A stretch of DNA of 7,612 bases, taken from NCBI GenBank assembly GCA_002591625.1, contig PCDB01000040.1:74870-82481 (forward strand). Direction: 5' to 3'. A model generated the notes under the pieces. The model was not told the DNA's origin. It searched no databases and saw only the letters and a program-made list of their open reading frames with translations. The DNA comes from Porticoccaceae bacterium (GTDB lineage Bacteria; Pseudomonadota; Gammaproteobacteria; Pseudomonadales; Porticoccaceae). Numbering within the stretch: the first letter of the stretch is position 1; each line of letters opens with the position of its first letter. Shown here piece after piece: positions 6,884 to 7,612 of this stretch. The position numbers and the translations under genes are program-made.

Positions 6884-7135
6884 TTATGCCGCGTTCTTTT
6901 TCGCTTCCTTGAGCAATCCGAGAACCCGCGCACTAACTTGAGCACCTTGGTCACGCCAATATGAAATCCTTTCGAGATCTACCCTAAGCCTTTCTTCAGC
7001 ACCCCTCGCAAGAGGATTAAAAAAGCCTACACGTTCAATGAAGCGCTTGTTCCTCGCTTTACGAGAATCAGCTACTGTAATGTGATAGAAAGGTCGCTTT
7101 TTGACGCCGCCTCGGGCTAATCGTATTGTTACCAT
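6884..7135 (-). CDS. rpsP: 30S ribosomal protein bS16
   Basis: Small-subunit protein that binds 16S rRNA early and helps fold the 5' domain. The 83 residues match the family (82 in E. coli). The N-terminal signature [23 protein letters not shown] and the following [10 protein letters not shown] (35-44) identify it clearly. The start is supported by AAGGA (7145-7149) nine bases upstream of the ATG. It is the first gene of the rpsP-rimM-trmD-rplS operon, preceded by a 193-base region with its own candidate promoter. The tail ends in KKNAA, as is common. Nothing is unusual. Confidence 0.98.
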   Translation of the reverse strand: MVTIRLARGGVKKRPFYHITVADSRKARNKRFIERVGFFNPLARGAEERLRVDLERISYWRDQGAQVSARVLGLLKEAKKNAA

Positions 7136-7160
7136 AAACGGAAATCCTTAATTTTACACG

Positions 7161-7177
7161 GAGGTTTTCTAAACCTC
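7161..7177 (-). promoter_or_regulatory. Hairpin in the rpsP leader
   Basis: GAGGTTT (7161-7167) and AAACCTC (7171-7177) form a perfect seven-base-pair stem with a three-base loop, 11 bases upstream of the AAGGA ribosome site on the minus strand. No T run follows on that strand, so it does not look like a terminator. It could stabilise the mRNA or take part in translational control of the operon, but nothing in the sequence decides between these. Confidence 0.5.
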
Positions 7178-7203
7178 TTTCAATATGTGCATCCTCGTTA
7201 AAC

Positions 7204-7257
7204 GTTTAGTTTGTGAAATGGCGCACTATCATACGCGAAAAGATATGTGAACTAAAC
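7204..7257. repeat. Widely spaced inverted repeat around the rpsP promoter
   Basis: GTTTAGTT (7204-7211) and AACTAAAC (7250-7257) are exact inverted copies, 46 bases apart from centre to centre. One overlaps the candidate -35 box and the other lies just downstream of the predicted start. A 10-base palindrome TAAACGTTTA (7199-7208) overlaps the second copy. The spacing suits paired binding sites on one face of DNA, but chance is possible in AT-rich sequence. Confidence 0.35.
7228..7256 (-). promoter_or_regulatory. Candidate promoter of the rpsP operon
   Basis: On the minus strand, TATGAT (7228-7233, 5 of 6 to the -10 consensus) is preceded after 17 bases by TTTAGT (7251-7256, 3 of 6 to the -35 consensus). 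The predicted start near 7221 would give a leader of about 86 bases containing the hairpin at 7161-7177. A promoter is expected here because ffh and rpsP are 193 bases apart. Confidence 0.45.
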
Positions 7258-7328
7258 ATCTTTAGAGTAATACGATTTTAATATAGGGTTAAAACTCATT
7301 TTTACTGGTTCTGTTCATGCCCCCACCA

Positions 7329-7612
7329 CTAAAATTTGCGAGTTACCCCCGAGGAATATGGGTTTTTAAATCCTGAGCCACCAGTAAGCCCTCGCATCAT
7401 GTTTTGCATTCCCTTTCCTTTCATCTTTTTCATCATTTTGCTCATTTGCTTATGCTGCTTTATTAATCTGTTCAGATCCTGGATGGTTGTTCCTGATCCC
7501 GCAGTGATTCGACGCTTCCGGGAACCGTTCAAAATTTCGGGATTACGTCGCTCTTGCCTCGTCATCGAGTCAATAATGACCTCCATTCGACTAAATTCAC
7601 TAGAAACATTGG
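7329..7612 (-). CDS. ffh: Signal recognition particle protein Ffh, C-terminal part (5' end outside window)
   Basis: Protein subunit of the bacterial signal recognition particle, which binds 4.5S RNA and the signal sequences of nascent membrane proteins and delivers them to FtsY. Only the last 93 residues are in the window, and the frame remains open to the edge. They form most of the methionine-rich M domain: RMEVIIDSMT, the RNA-binding GSRKRRITAGSG with the following IQDLNRLIKQ, and the methionine-rich QMSKMMKKMKGKGMQNMMRG that forms part of the signal-binding groove. The ATG at 7586 is internal. The natural stop TAG is present, so the C terminus is complete. The NG GTPase domain lies outside. 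The neighbouring rpsP operon is the usual partner in gammaproteobacteria. Confidence 0.97.
   Translation of the reverse strand, partial: NVSSEFSRMEVIIDSMTRQERRNPEILNGSRKRRITAGSGTTIQDLNRLIKQHKQMSKMMKKMKGKGMQNMMRGLTGGSGFKNPYSSGVTRKF

Noticed and set aside
6757..6954. A 65-codon minus-strand frame spanning the rpsP-rimM junction.
   Set aside because: It overlaps the ends of two certain genes in another frame and has no independent support.

Overview
This is a conserved housekeeping stretch of a bacterial chromosome, moderately AT-rich. It is most likely from a gammaproteobacterium. The evidence for that is the order lysA-dapF-DUF484 gene, the order ffh-rpsP-rimM-trmD-rplS, and protein sequences that match the gammaproteobacterial forms throughout. 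I cannot name a genus. There is no mobile element, CRISPR array, tRNA or rRNA, and I see no undescribed multi-gene system.

Layout: (1) Positions 1-2482, plus strand, hold the 3' part of lysA, complete dapF and a DUF484 gene. Their ends overlap by 1 and 4 bases, so they form one translationally coupled operon, making and then decarboxylating meso-diaminopimelate for the cell wall and lysine. A candidate terminator follows. (2) Positions 2627-4639, minus strand, hold rnr (RNase R), convergent with the first operon. It is a short form without the N-terminal helix-turn-helix domain or the long lysine-rich tail of E. coli RNase R. (3) Positions 4640-5134 form a gene-poor gap. It holds candidate control sequences for rnr at one end and a good hairpin terminator for the next operon at the other. 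(4) Positions 5135-7135, minus strand, hold the operon rpsP-rimM-trmD-rplS: two ribosomal proteins flanking a 30S maturation factor and the tRNA m1G37 methyltransferase. (5) Positions 7136-7328 are the rpsP promoter and leader region. (6) From 7329 to the window edge is the 3' end of ffh (SRP protein).

Points that deserve a second look: the TrmD residue aligned with the catalytic Asp169 of E. coli is Gly; trmD starts with TTG, and rimM has no clear ribosome binding site while both flanking ribosomal protein genes have good ones; RNase R is compact; an AT-rich dyad overlaps the probable rnr promoter; and the xerC gene that usually follows the DUF484 gene is missing. Alignments to E. coli proteins were made from memory and need a formal check.
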